DNA of 64,000 nt from positions 124,001 through 188,000 of IMG/VR virus record IMGVR_UViG_3300023184_000027, one strand, 5' to 3'. This document shows positions 8,301 to 17,002 of this stretch, one piece after another (positions within the stretch are counted from its first letter, which is position 1; each line of letters begins with the position of its first letter). This DNA comes from a virus. The position numbers and the translations under genes were made by a program. The notes beneath the pieces are model-generated. The model saw only the letters and a list, made by a program, of their open reading frames with translations. It was not told the origin of the DNA and searched no databases.

Positions 8301-11300
8301 TTAATTAATGTTGAAGTTTCCAATCCTAATGTACTATTTTTCTCTAATACAATATCAATATTTGAATTATTAATCGTTAAACTATATGTTTTTGTCGGGT
8401 CTTTGGTTGTTGGGTCATAATTATCAACATATTTAAAGTCAGACCAAGATGTATTAATAATATCAACACCATTTTCCACATAATTTTTATATCTATGATA
8501 AACAGAACCAAATTTTAAAACCCAAGCGTAAGGCATTTTATGAATGGCACCAAATTTCTTTAATGACGCAAAAATATAATCTAAAGGTTTTTCACTTTTA
8601 TTTTCGTAAGTTTTATATTTTTCTTTTAAAGTGGATAAAGGTAAACTATTGATAAAAAGATATGCCGAACTCACATATGGGGTCACATTATAATTTCTAA
8701 ATTCCTTAACACCTTCTTGTATAGAATTGATGAAATATGGTGTGTTAAACATTGATACTGTTTGGTAAGGTGTTACCAACCCATCATAATTAGTATAGTT
8801 TAAATTACCTTCGGTTAATAACTGAGAAGTAAAATCTCTTTTATTATAAAAAGTTTTTAAATCAGGATTGTTTAATACTGGCTGTTGGATATTTTTATAA
8901 GAAAAATTAGTAAATGGTCTTTTAGTATCATCATTTGCCGTATCTAAAAAATTAGATATTACTTTTTTATTTAAATTATATGTTAATACTTTTCGAGTAT
9001 CAAAAGACGATTTCGCGTCTATAAGAGTTCCCCCATCAGCTAATTTAGTATTACACCAAGTTAAATCTGTAAACGGATATGTATCCCCAAAATCAAAAGA
9101 ATTAGTTGTTGTTGAATTTGAAATATATTCAACCATAGCCTTTTCATTTGATAATGAAACTAATGGTTGTGAAACCGAATCTTTCAAGATACCAGAATTA
9201 ATAAATTCAAAACTAGAATTATTAACTAAATTTTTAATATAAGATGTGTTAAAAATTCCTCGTATATAATTTTGCCAACTTTCTCCAACACCATCATTTG
9301 ATATATGTCTTAAAAGTATCTCAAAATTAGACGCGTTAATACCATATTCTACTAATTTTTTAGTAATAAAAGGATTATCTGTCGATAAACTATTAATAAT
9401 ATTTATACTTTCACCTTCTGAAACAATATCAGAAATTTGACTAGATTCTGAAATAAAATTATTACATCTACTTAATTTTGAATAATAAGATGTTAAAAAT
9501 ATTCTTTCATAAATTTCGTACATATATTTAATCTCTTCTTTATTACTAAAAACAACATTAGTAACCGGAAACTCAATCGCCGATAATGATATTCTTTTTA
9601 CATCACTCAATTCATTTGAGTTAGGCGTGGAAGGTAGCGGGTTATCACTCCTTTGAACAAACCCTTTAATAAATTCTTCAACAAATTCTACTTCAGGCCA
9701 TAATTCAGGTAAATAAGCTTTAGTCTGATTAATAACAGCCCTATCACCCGGATAAGTAATAATAAATTGTTCCTCTTTATCGGGAGTCATTGTCTCAACA
9801 ATCATTTGAGGCCAAGGATATACTGGTTCCGTAGCATTATTTCCGGATGTTAAATTATCAGAACTAACACCTGTTAATATCGCCTTTTTTCTATCTTTAT
9901 CGTCCCTAACACTCCACGCTTGAGTATGAACATCATCCATTAATCGTAAAAAGGCTTCACCATTCGCAAATATCACAGCAAGAACATTTCTGATACTAGG
10001 AACAAACCCAATACCATTACCTTTATTTTGTAATAATTCCGATAGAGCTTCCGTTAATTCATTTTCAATTTGTTCTCGATAAGTTTTTAAATCCTTACCC
10101 ATTTTATCTATCAAATCTTCAAAAGTCCCATTACCCTCAAAAACAAAATAATTAGTTATAGGCGTTTGTTTTCCCGCATCATTCTTAATTACTAAAGAAT
10201 TTAGAACACTATCTTTAGTTAATTCCGCCTCAAATTCTTCTAATTGTTGTTTTGACGGTTCAACATCTAATTTTTTTCTTTGTCTATAAGTTTCCTTAAG
10301 ATTTATATCACCGGCTTGTAATTTTTTTGGAAAAATTTCGTATTTAATACTATTTGGTATTTGAATTGATTTTTCAGTATTATTAATTTTATACTTCCCA
10401 AGTATCCCAAGAGTTTTATTATTTGCTAATTTTTCGGTATAACTTGTAATATATTCTTTTAATTTATTAATCGCCTCATCTTTCTTTTTAGCTGGCGTAT
10501 ATTCTTTTTTAAAGGTATATACTTTAGTTTTTTCAGGATTGTCCATTACAAGAAAGTTATCAGTGTCTAAATATTTAGACCTCCAAGACTCACCATTCAT
10601 AGCGAAAATATCTTTATCGTATTCTCCTAAAATTTTTGAATATTCATTTAAATCCGTTAATGGGTCTAAATTTTGTTTAGTAAATGAATCTAAAACATTT
10701 TTAACAAAATTTTCAAGTCTATTTTGTAATTCCATTAAACTAATTTCCGGAAAATCATCAGATATCATACCTTTTGATTTATATTCACTATACATTTCTT
10801 TTACTTTCTGAAAACCTCTTTCCACAACACTATCTGTTGTTTTAGTTGTTTTACTATCTGTCCCCGTTGAAGGTGTTACCACTTTGTTTTGAACACTAAC
10901 TCTAGATTTATACATATGGGGAACCGCCAATACTGCACCCATAGTTATTTCACTCAATATTGTGTATTTATAGGTATAAAATACTAAATCAATAACAAAA
11001 TTACCAGAATATGTGTCGTATCTTGATGTAAAGTTCTGCAACATTAAAGATAATTTAACCGCTTTACCATAATAACCTTTAATAGTTAAATTAAACATTG
11101 GATATGGTAAATTAAAAAACGCCGCATAAGGTGAGTTATCGCCACCTTCAAATAAGGAGCGACCTTTAACATCTTCTAATTTAACATTGATTTGTGGTAA
11201 GAAATCTAACCCTTGTCTAATAGTTATTTGAGTGATACCCAACATTCCATTATCAGTAGTACCTCTTAAAGTTTGTCTAATGTAAGTATCATCACTTTTA

Positions 11301-11653
11301 TTAGGGTTTGTTACTGATTCTTGTTTTATTTGGTTTTGACCTTTACCTTTTAAACTATCTTTACCTGTCAATTCGTCAGTGTAACTATTATCTAAAAACC
11401 CTTTATTACCCGGATTTAAAAAATTAATTGCTGCAACAGATATTGTTTGTATTTGGTCATTATTTGCAACACCAACAGCTAATTTAGTTCTTGGAATTAC
11501 TTTACACTCTAAATTGGCATAAACAACCAAATCTTCTTGTTTAACTAACCTTTCACTAACTTTACCATTAGAGTCAATAACCTTATTTGGGTCAATAATA
11601 CTAATGTTATTGTAATCAAACTCTACTAATATATTTTCACCACTATCTACCAT
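5327..11653 (-). CDS. Giant baseplate hub-like protein with possible lytic C-terminal domain
   Basis: This 2108-residue protein is probably a central baseplate component. The N-terminal 250 residues include DFLPQINVKLEDVKG and NLTIKGYYGKAVKLSL, typical of tail/baseplate proteins. Near residues 1780-1850 a segment with NCTVNMMGNAMIQPTMYF and PMFSGPYMITSVNHIISPG resembles the core of hub proteins of the gpD/gp27 type, as does the later ETIVEGVRQP. After a lysine-rich linker, the last 190 residues contain YIIFAMMYLQSGSSQGLES, NYAGIDISEFWGDG and FDSADNHVKMLVARF. These read like a glucosaminidase or lysozyme-type muralytic domain. This would parallel T4, where the hub carries the gp5 lysozyme, here in one chain. 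The gene overlaps the gp53-like gene by 11 nt, indicating translational coupling. The lytic activity is inference. Confidence 0.65.
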   Translation of the reverse strand: MVDSGENILVEFDYNNISIIDPNKVIDSNGKVSERLVKQEDLVVYANLECKVIPRTKLAVGVANNDQIQTISVAAINFLNPGNKGFLDNSYTDELTGKDSLKGKGQNQIKQESVTNPNKSDDTYIRQTLRGTTDNGMLGITQITIRQGLDFLPQINVKLEDVKGRSLFEGGDNSPYAAFFNLPYPMFNLTIKGYYGKAVKLSLMLQNFTSRYDTYSGNFVIDLVFYTYKYTILSEITMGAVLAVPHMYKSRVSVQNKVVTPSTGTDSKTTKTTDSVVERGFQKVKEMYSEYKSKGMISDDFPEISLMELQNRLENFVKNVLDSFTKQNLDPLTDLNEYSKILGEYDKDIFAMNGESWRSKYLDTDNFLVMDNPEKTKVYTFKKEYTPAKKKDEAINKLKEYITSYTEKLANNKTLGILGKYKINNTEKSIQIPNSIKYEIFPKKLQAGDINLKETYRQRKKLDVEPSKQQLEEFEAELTKDSVLNSLVIKNDAGKQTPITNYFVFEGNGTFEDLIDKMGKDLKTYREQIENELTEALSELLQNKGNGIGFVPSIRNVLAVIFANGEAFLRLMDDVHTQAWSVRDDKDRKKAILTGVSSDNLTSGNNATEPVYPWPQMIVETMTPDKEEQFIITYPGDRAVINQTKAYLPELWPEVEFVEEFIKGFVQRSDNPLPSTPNSNELSDVKRISLSAIEFPVTNVVFSNKEEIKYMYEIYERIFLTSYYSKLSRCNNFISESSQISDIVSEGESINIINSLSTDNPFITKKLVEYGINASNFEILLRHISNDGVGESWQNYIRGIFNTSYIKNLVNNSSFEFINSGILKDSVSQPLVSLSNEKAMVEYISNSTTTNSFDFGDTYPFTDLTWCNTKLADGGTLIDAKSSFDTRKVLTYNLNKKVISNFLDTANDDTKRPFTNFSYKNIQQPVLNNPDLKTFYNKRDFTSQLLTEGNLNYTNYDGLVTPYQTVSMFNTPYFINSIQEGVKEFRNYNVTPYVSSAYLFINSLPLSTLKEKYKTYENKSEKPLDYIFASLKKFGAIHKMPYAWVLKFGSVYHRYKNYVENGVDIINTSWSDFKYVDNYDPTTKDPTKTYSLTINNSNIDIVLEKNSTLGLETSTLINTGFYPKLINDFNIFYQGFEIYSAYTSTDIQNGFSSGVTLNYVKDAIIDMGKGFDEKNVNRNLRVIPWSVAINTFDGKFTYLLPSQGSLINQTKDECITSNNKLKYEISGNTAMYNGSVRLFWTAPNYGYFDNSKVVKPSPHQYLKEVFSGQTLQQNFSINGLSNDYTSIDEIFSVFEKNILDGFEYEFLKFSKSMYDFEDNSSHTLSNSSNISIGEFETDTEKSFKNFQMLMISLMKTTKLAGTTPTDVIIKQQQEQLTTISNILTKFINTDVVFKYGNPSNFDKKLFYSFSTYQISDPYTWEKYSLNTPNTLPYSGGGITLSYSKTNYPTQWKTLETYVGFSDINKLKYGNNGSYITDFFIDLNIAFNVDNIKNLAPIIKIYATQKLNDPTITTSTFTMLMDEYITSSETFKGKVINNLMPKLQTKLPKIVTSSQQTIDSVLEGPATKVELWESFKAINDKWVSGNDFKTKTLFEDIMLIDRASRDVGDKILVDVIKLKNDIATINPKTSMLVFVQTILVENNFVVMNLPSYVNFYNVQDAVKNPKPRAEGSLEFANTMFGTFLNVDYRNSSSKLVCFYGGKPSEQLDLKDNIDYRFRSDAFDLRRASDNPLVESQINKKDWGMSNKVVGFNVDIGTQNQSIFHGFQVDQRGSTATAESLELLNQMANQSGNRKASTQNVSLFNLYKTRSYNCTVNMMGNAMIQPTMYFNLRYVPMFSGPYMITSVNHIISPGSFETIVEGVRQPIASLPKISAYIQSLKTTLLTTIVDKIKEDKVPKKSDGKVKKNDIISQRNEVLDKGLDKDGTVASAQQTCSVSTKYNTYKAGTPNKTVINYTNIIQIINSKTNDTKLKYIIFAMMYLQSGSSQGLESYEHNYAGIDISEFWGDGSSGFFSSTKYYYCSPKEIPYVYFDSADNHVKMLVARFKDKSSAFGNTTPVDIAKFYILYFNANSNNQNVYDSIKATDSTRLKDIEFKIGESISLYNGVTNR

Positions 11654-11969
11654 AATAAAAGAAATAATTTTCTAACTCGTTTTTATAATCTTGTAGAGAA
11701 GCTACCAAAGGAAATGGAATTGTCAAGATAGAACCATCACTAATATTCCATTCTTGACCACCGAAGATTGGATTTGCTTGTAAAATCAACCAACCAAAAC
11801 TCGCGGCACCATAATATTGTTGGGATAACTTATCTAATCTAGACTGTCCAACTTTATAGATATATCTTTTATCTGTTGTTTTTGATGGCAAAGTAACATA
11901 GGGAACAATACTTTGTTCTCCATTGTTTAAAAACCCATTATATCTATTATAATACTGTTTATTTACCAT
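11643..11969 (-). CDS. 53: Baseplate wedge protein, gp53-like with LysM-type fold
   Basis: This 108-residue protein matches the core of T4 gp53, the wedge subunit that helps join wedges around the hub. The LysM-like segment is clear: YIYKVGQSRLDKLSQQYYG, SFGWLILQANP and WNISDGSILTIPFP. It is shorter than T4 gp53 (about 196 residues), keeping mainly the LysM part. It lies between two giant baseplate genes, 2 nt after the 1663-aa gene and overlapping the hub gene by 11 nt. That arrangement supports a structural role and coupled translation. Confidence 0.75.
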   Translation of the reverse strand: MVNKQYYNRYNGFLNNGEQSIVPYVTLPSKTTDKRYIYKVGQSRLDKLSQQYYGAASFGWLILQANPIFGGQEWNISDGSILTIPFPLVASLQDYKNELENYFFYYGR

Positions 11970-11971
11970 TT

Positions 11972-14900
11972 TTATTTAAATTTGATTTTACCATCATAGG
12001 ATTTATTATCACTATCAGAATTTACACCACTATATAATGTCATAACATCTTTTTGTTGTTGAGCGTCTGTTGCCGTGTCCGGAATTGTTGTGTATTCAAA
12101 TTTCCTTAATTTACCTTTTGGATATACAAACTCATTAACATATTTAGTATATTCAGGGAATTCTTTTATCTTTTTAATATGATTTGATTCTAATAACAAT
12201 TCTTTATCAACAATTTTTTTAAAATTATCACAAATTTTTTCAAATTTATTTTTTAAGTTTGACGGACTTTTTACTGTTAATAACTCCCCTGATATAATTT
12301 TATTAATAAAATCATTATATTTGTTTTTATTTCCAAATATTTGAGCTAGCACCATAAATAGTCGTTTATCCTCAATAGACACCAATCCTGATGGCATAGC
12401 TTTAAATAATCCCGGTTCTGTATATTCGGAAGTTATTATATTAACATCTATTTGACGTTTCAAAAATGTTTCAAAATCTTGTAAACTTTGACCAATCAAT
12501 TTATAATCATTACCTAATTCAATATATGTGTTTAGTGGTGGTCCAGCACTAGCCGAATTAACTTCTGTTGTACCTTTTATGTTATAAACTCTAGGTTTAC
12601 CAGTTTCAAGTATTTTACCATCAGTATTAGTCATTAGTAAATTAATTTTTCTAAAATATTGAACCATACTCTCTTGTTGAGTTGTAATTTCTTGTATTTT
12701 GGTAAAAATACCATTACTAAATTCACCCTGATAATTATTAATGTAACTATTTAAATTTGTTTTAACTTTTTGTATTACAGAATCTGTAAAATTATAATTA
12801 ATCAACCCCTTAATTATTGGATTTTTATTAGACGGGTTGTCCGCATTAATATCAGACAATAAAGTTGAGAATAACGAATTAATTTTATTTTCAACACTCA
12901 CATTTCCATCTCCACCTGGTTTACCATATATGGGAACATTCCATTTAATACCATTAATGTTAAAATGTCCCATACTATATAATCTATCTTGAGTCATCAA
13001 CTGCCATATACCATAATTATAGGACTTTATTATAGATTCACACTGATTAGGAATATTTGTATAATATTCTTTTGTTGCATCTAAAACTTTATCCATAATT
13101 GTCGAATACTCCGTTTGTCCTGTTTGACCATCAGTTATTGGAATATTTGTTAAAACATTTCCAATTGTATTTCCACCATTATTTAAAAGACTATTATCTA
13201 TATTATTTACTGTTGCCAATGGTTGAACCCCTACAATAGCTTCTACAACTCTTGTGTCTAAAGCTTTAGTATCTTCAGTAGCCGTAGCCCTTTCATCATA
13301 TATTTCAGTATTAGCATAATAGTTAAACGATAACGCGTTTTGTAATTGTTCCACCGGTCTAGCCAATCCTTGTCCACCAATAAAGTCAAAACTCATTGTA
13401 ACATTTGCTAGCATTGGTTGTACACCAATACCTTCAGGATTTAAATCATAAAGTAATGGTTCATAAGTAAAGGCAACGCTATTTGGGATTATTTTACTAT
13501 TATAAAAATCGCCAATTCTTAAAACTAAAACCGGAGGTGCTCCGAAAGAAGTGTTAACCGCATCATTATATCTTGGTTTGTTATCTGTTCCAATAACTGG
13601 TATAGTCTCACCAGGTCTAACACATTGATTTAAGAAGGTTAATCGAGAATTTAACCCTTCAGGTGTCATAGAGTGAAACGCTGGGTTAAAATACTTAATT
13701 TTCTCTTTTATTGAGTCATATACCATTGGAGAATTTTCAGCAATAGCCTCAAAATAATCACATTCTGACAATAATTGTCTAATAATTTGTTTACTAATAC
13801 CTTTTTTAATACCATCTATTATATCAACAGTTGGTTGAGGTTTAACTGGTATTATTTTTTCTGGTATTGATGATGTTTCTTTTTTAGGTGGTTCAAGTAT
13901 TGGAGTTGGAGATGGAGTTACTTTAACATTATTAATCTTGACTCTTCTACACGCCATTGCACTTACAGAAAAAATTTGTGAATCATGAGTAACTTTTCCA
14001 TTTTTATCTTTAATATTTTTTGTACAATCAACTTGTTGTCCAATACCTAGTGATGTAGATGGAACTGATGTTGTTTCACCAACACCTTTTGGCGGATTAA
14101 TAATTAATGTTTTATCGGTAATAAAAGGACCTAAACAAGCATCACCAACTTTATATTCCGTTAAAAATTTTACAACAGAATCATTTCTTCTGATAGATAG
14201 TAAAGTATTATACGATGGGTCTGCAGGTGCTGACGCCGAACCTACCATATCAATAGTTATTTTACCCTTTTTCTCCTTTAAAATATTATAAGCATCAACA
14301 ATAAAATTACTTGTACCTCCTGTTATAACATTAATATTATTAATAACAACATTATTAAAAAATTCCGTTACATTTTTATTAGAACTACCATCATTAAAAA
14401 TTCCATTAGCATAATATTGATACCTTTCAATATTTTTGGTATCCGTATAATTACCATACGTGACATCGTATCTAACTGAAGACGTTGTTTGTCTTGTATG
14501 TGGGTCCGGAGTATCATTATCAAAATAAAAAGCAAATTCTTTATATTTTGTTTCAAAATCCGATATTGATGTGTCAGATGTTAATTTTTTTTGTTCACTC
14601 GATAAATCACCATTTGTTCCCGCATTATCCGCCGAAATTTTACTATTAATTTTTTTAAGTTGGTCAGGTGTTAAATTAGGGTCACTTAACGCTTTTTGAT
14701 ATGTATATAAATCTTTAGTTGGAATAGTATTAAATTTAATAGCCAATTCATATATATCGTATTTAACACATCCAGCAAAAAATGAATCAATAATTGAGTT
14801 AATTCTATCTTTGTTCTTTCCTTTTAATTGATGTTTAACAATCGCATTCATTATCGAAGGATGGTCAACAATCATTTTCCAACTTAAACTACCTGTTCTA

Positions 14901-16963
14901 GTTGTATCTTTATATGTATATATTGGTTCAGGTCTCCCTAAAAAAGTTTGTTTATTCCAACCGGCAGTACTAGTATCACTAAATTTTAAATCATACGGAG
15001 GAAACCACATAACTCTACCCCCATTTGGACCTTTCTCACAAACAGGTAATTCATCATAAGTAAATCCAGGTTTACTTGATGTTCTCCAAGCTAAATTCTC
15101 AATAGAGAACATATATTTTTTAGCATAACCACCTTTACCATTAACATCCGGAATAATATTTGTTGACCCATTTGAAAGTGGTGCAATATTTAGATTAAAT
15201 GTACTATCTAAAACTGAATTGGTAAAACCTCTATTTTTTGTGGTAATACCTTCTGTTTTTTGTAAATCGGCATAAGTGTAATATGGTGTATCTTTAGTAA
15301 ACACACGACAATACTCAATACCTACATTTTCACCGGTCGTTTGATTTGAATATGAAAGAACCTGTGAACCTTTCGTTATTTCTTTATAACCATCATGGAA
15401 TACCTTACTAACTTGATTAATTGCATTACCAACATGCTTTAATCTAGCAATCCCCGAAACATTATCTGCTGAATTAACTAATCGTTGTGTTTGGTCTAAT
15501 ATTGAGGTATCTTTAAAATCTATATTGGTAGATTCAGAACTACTAAAACTACTACTAATTTCATTAAACTCTGTGTCTAAACTTCCACTTCCACCACCAG
15601 GTGTTGCGTGAAATCCGGCATTTGATTTGTATTTTGGTGATGTCCAAACTAATTGACCATCAATTCCACCACCATCACTTGATGATTTTCCCGCTAAACC
15701 AAATTTTAAAATACCTTCGTTACCCTCAAATAATATACCCAATTCTGAAGGTCCATAAACCGGAGAGGATTCTTGTTGTCCGAAAGCATTAACAGGAACT
15801 TTATTTGGGGGAGATGTTATTGATGAAGGTTCAGAATTTTTACTACCAACATAATAACCCCCAATTAATGTACCATTACTAGGTTTAATAAGGTCAACGG
15901 CAAGATTCACTAAACCTTGAGCAACACCTAATAACCCACCATAGTTTTTATCATACGATGGTTGGTATCTATTGTAATTAACATTTGCAAATAAAGCTGA
16001 ACGCTGTCCGTTACCAGTATTATTTAAAAATATTTCAGAGGGGTTTCTTTTTAAATTTAAAATTGGTCCTAAAAATCCACCCGTTAATTGATTAATTACA
16101 TTTAACGCGGTTGATGTTTGTTTGGTCTGACTATTTTCATTATTATCATCAAAATAATCTCCCGGTATTAATGAAACCGGCCAATACGCTCCCGCCAATC
16201 TTGTTGCAAAATCAGCCGCAGCAATAACAGGGTTTTCCGGAACCGTAATTTTCCAATTTTTATATATTAGAGGTTGTTTCCCCGATACCATCATACTAAC
16301 CTCAAAAGGGTCTTGTAATGATTGTAAATTTACTTGTCCAACCGTTTTTTTAATAAGTTCAGCAGCAATCCTTTCTTGGAAAAGATAGTTTAATTGGGAA
16401 GCACCTAATTTAGCTATATATGAATCTTGAGATAACGAACCATTATCCCCATTTGGATTTTTTGAATATAATATATCATATGGACTATAGGTTGATGATA
16501 CAAAACTACTTGGGTCCCAATATGGTAAATATAATTTATCGTTATTTTGAGTATCCGTAACAATAAGCATTTCATTATAACCACCAATGGGTCCATAAGA
16601 ATTTGTAATGTAAGCAGCATCAATATAAAATTCATTAACTAAATCTAATACCGTATCATTTGGACTATATTCTCCCTGATTTGATTTTACAGGTAAAGGA
16701 GCTCTATTATAGGTTATATTCGTATTAAAACCACCATTCGGTCCATACTCATTTAATGGATATAATAGTGTCGCATATGGGTCATTAGCTATTAAATCAT
16801 TAGGGGAATCAATCACCGGAGATTGAGATAAAGTTACCTCATAATTTAAATCTGATGATGTGGGGGTATAAACACCCATAACACTATACGCGGCTAAATT
16901 TTTAGCCATAAGTATATTTCTAAATGATGATGATGAAGTAAAGGATAATGAACTATCTGACAT
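11972..16963 (-). CDS. Giant baseplate/tail protein with embedded OmpA-like domain
   Basis: This is a 1663-residue structural protein. The N-terminal half is rich in G, S, P and N, with repeats such as GPNGG, YGPIGGYN and PLNEYGPNGG. Around residues 865-1015 there is an OmpA-like signature: ITIDMVGSASAP, then YNTLLSIRRNDSVVKFL, and after an insertion MACRRVKI. These correspond to the GH(T/S)D, NxxLSxxRA and NRRVxI elements of OmpA C-terminal domains that bind peptidoglycan. A proline-rich linker (TPSPTPILEPP) follows. The later part contains VTMSFDFIGGQGLARPV and LSFNYYANTEIYDERA, characteristic of phage tail-associated structural proteins. It precedes the gp53-like gene by 2 nt and follows the tape measure. 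The baseplate assignment is by context; peptidoglycan binding is inferred. Confidence 0.65.
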   Translation of the reverse strand: MSDSSLSFTSSSSFRNILMAKNLAAYSVMGVYTPTSSDLNYEVTLSQSPVIDSPNDLIANDPYATLLYPLNEYGPNGGFNTNITYNRAPLPVKSNQGEYSPNDTVLDLVNEFYIDAAYITNSYGPIGGYNEMLIVTDTQNNDKLYLPYWDPSSFVSSTYSPYDILYSKNPNGDNGSLSQDSYIAKLGASQLNYLFQERIAAELIKKTVGQVNLQSLQDPFEVSMMVSGKQPLIYKNWKITVPENPVIAAADFATRLAGAYWPVSLIPGDYFDDNNENSQTKQTSTALNVINQLTGGFLGPILNLKRNPSEIFLNNTGNGQRSALFANVNYNRYQPSYDKNYGGLLGVAQGLVNLAVDLIKPSNGTLIGGYYVGSKNSEPSSITSPPNKVPVNAFGQQESSPVYGPSELGILFEGNEGILKFGLAGKSSSDGGGIDGQLVWTSPKYKSNAGFHATPGGGSGSLDTEFNEISSSFSSSESTNIDFKDTSILDQTQRLVNSADNVSGIARLKHVGNAINQVSKVFHDGYKEITKGSQVLSYSNQTTGENVGIEYCRVFTKDTPYYTYADLQKTEGITTKNRGFTNSVLDSTFNLNIAPLSNGSTNIIPDVNGKGGYAKKYMFSIENLAWRTSSKPGFTYDELPVCEKGPNGGRVMWFPPYDLKFSDTSTAGWNKQTFLGRPEPIYTYKDTTRTGSLSWKMIVDHPSIMNAIVKHQLKGKNKDRINSIIDSFFAGCVKYDIYELAIKFNTIPTKDLYTYQKALSDPNLTPDQLKKINSKISADNAGTNGDLSSEQKKLTSDTSISDFETKYKEFAFYFDNDTPDPHTRQTTSSVRYDVTYGNYTDTKNIERYQYYANGIFNDGSSNKNVTEFFNNVVINNINVITGGTSNFIVDAYNILKEKKGKITIDMVGSASAPADPSYNTLLSIRRNDSVVKFLTEYKVGDACLGPFITDKTLIINPPKGVGETTSVPSTSLGIGQQVDCTKNIKDKNGKVTHDSQIFSVSAMACRRVKINNVKVTPSPTPILEPPKKETSSIPEKIIPVKPQPTVDIIDGIKKGISKQIIRQLLSECDYFEAIAENSPMVYDSIKEKIKYFNPAFHSMTPEGLNSRLTFLNQCVRPGETIPVIGTDNKPRYNDAVNTSFGAPPVLVLRIGDFYNSKIIPNSVAFTYEPLLYDLNPEGIGVQPMLANVTMSFDFIGGQGLARPVEQLQNALSFNYYANTEIYDERATATEDTKALDTRVVEAIVGVQPLATVNNIDNSLLNNGGNTIGNVLTNIPITDGQTGQTEYSTIMDKVLDATKEYYTNIPNQCESIIKSYNYGIWQLMTQDRLYSMGHFNINGIKWNVPIYGKPGGDGNVSVENKINSLFSTLLSDINADNPSNKNPIIKGLINYNFTDSVIQKVKTNLNSYINNYQGEFSNGIFTKIQEITTQQESMVQYFRKINLLMTNTDGKILETGKPRVYNIKGTTEVNSASAGPPLNTYIELGNDYKLIGQSLQDFETFLKRQIDVNIITSEYTEPGLFKAMPSGLVSIEDKRLFMVLAQIFGNKNKYNDFINKIISGELLTVKSPSNLKNKFEKICDNFKKIVDKELLLESNHIKKIKEFPEYTKYVNEFVYPKGKLRKFEYTTIPDTATDAQQQKDVMTLYSGVNSDSDNKSYDGKIKFK

Positions 16964-16978
16964 TTTTTATTATTTTAT

Positions 16979-16986
16979 TATAAATA
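16979..16986 (-). promoter_or_regulatory. Candidate late promoter box (baseplate unit)
   Basis: The minus strand reads CTATTTATAATAAAA, with the box 15 nt upstream of the ATG at 16963. It is almost identical to the box before the protease gene at 43738-43745. Confidence 0.45.
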
Positions 16987-17002
16987 GACAAAATATTTAT
17001 TT

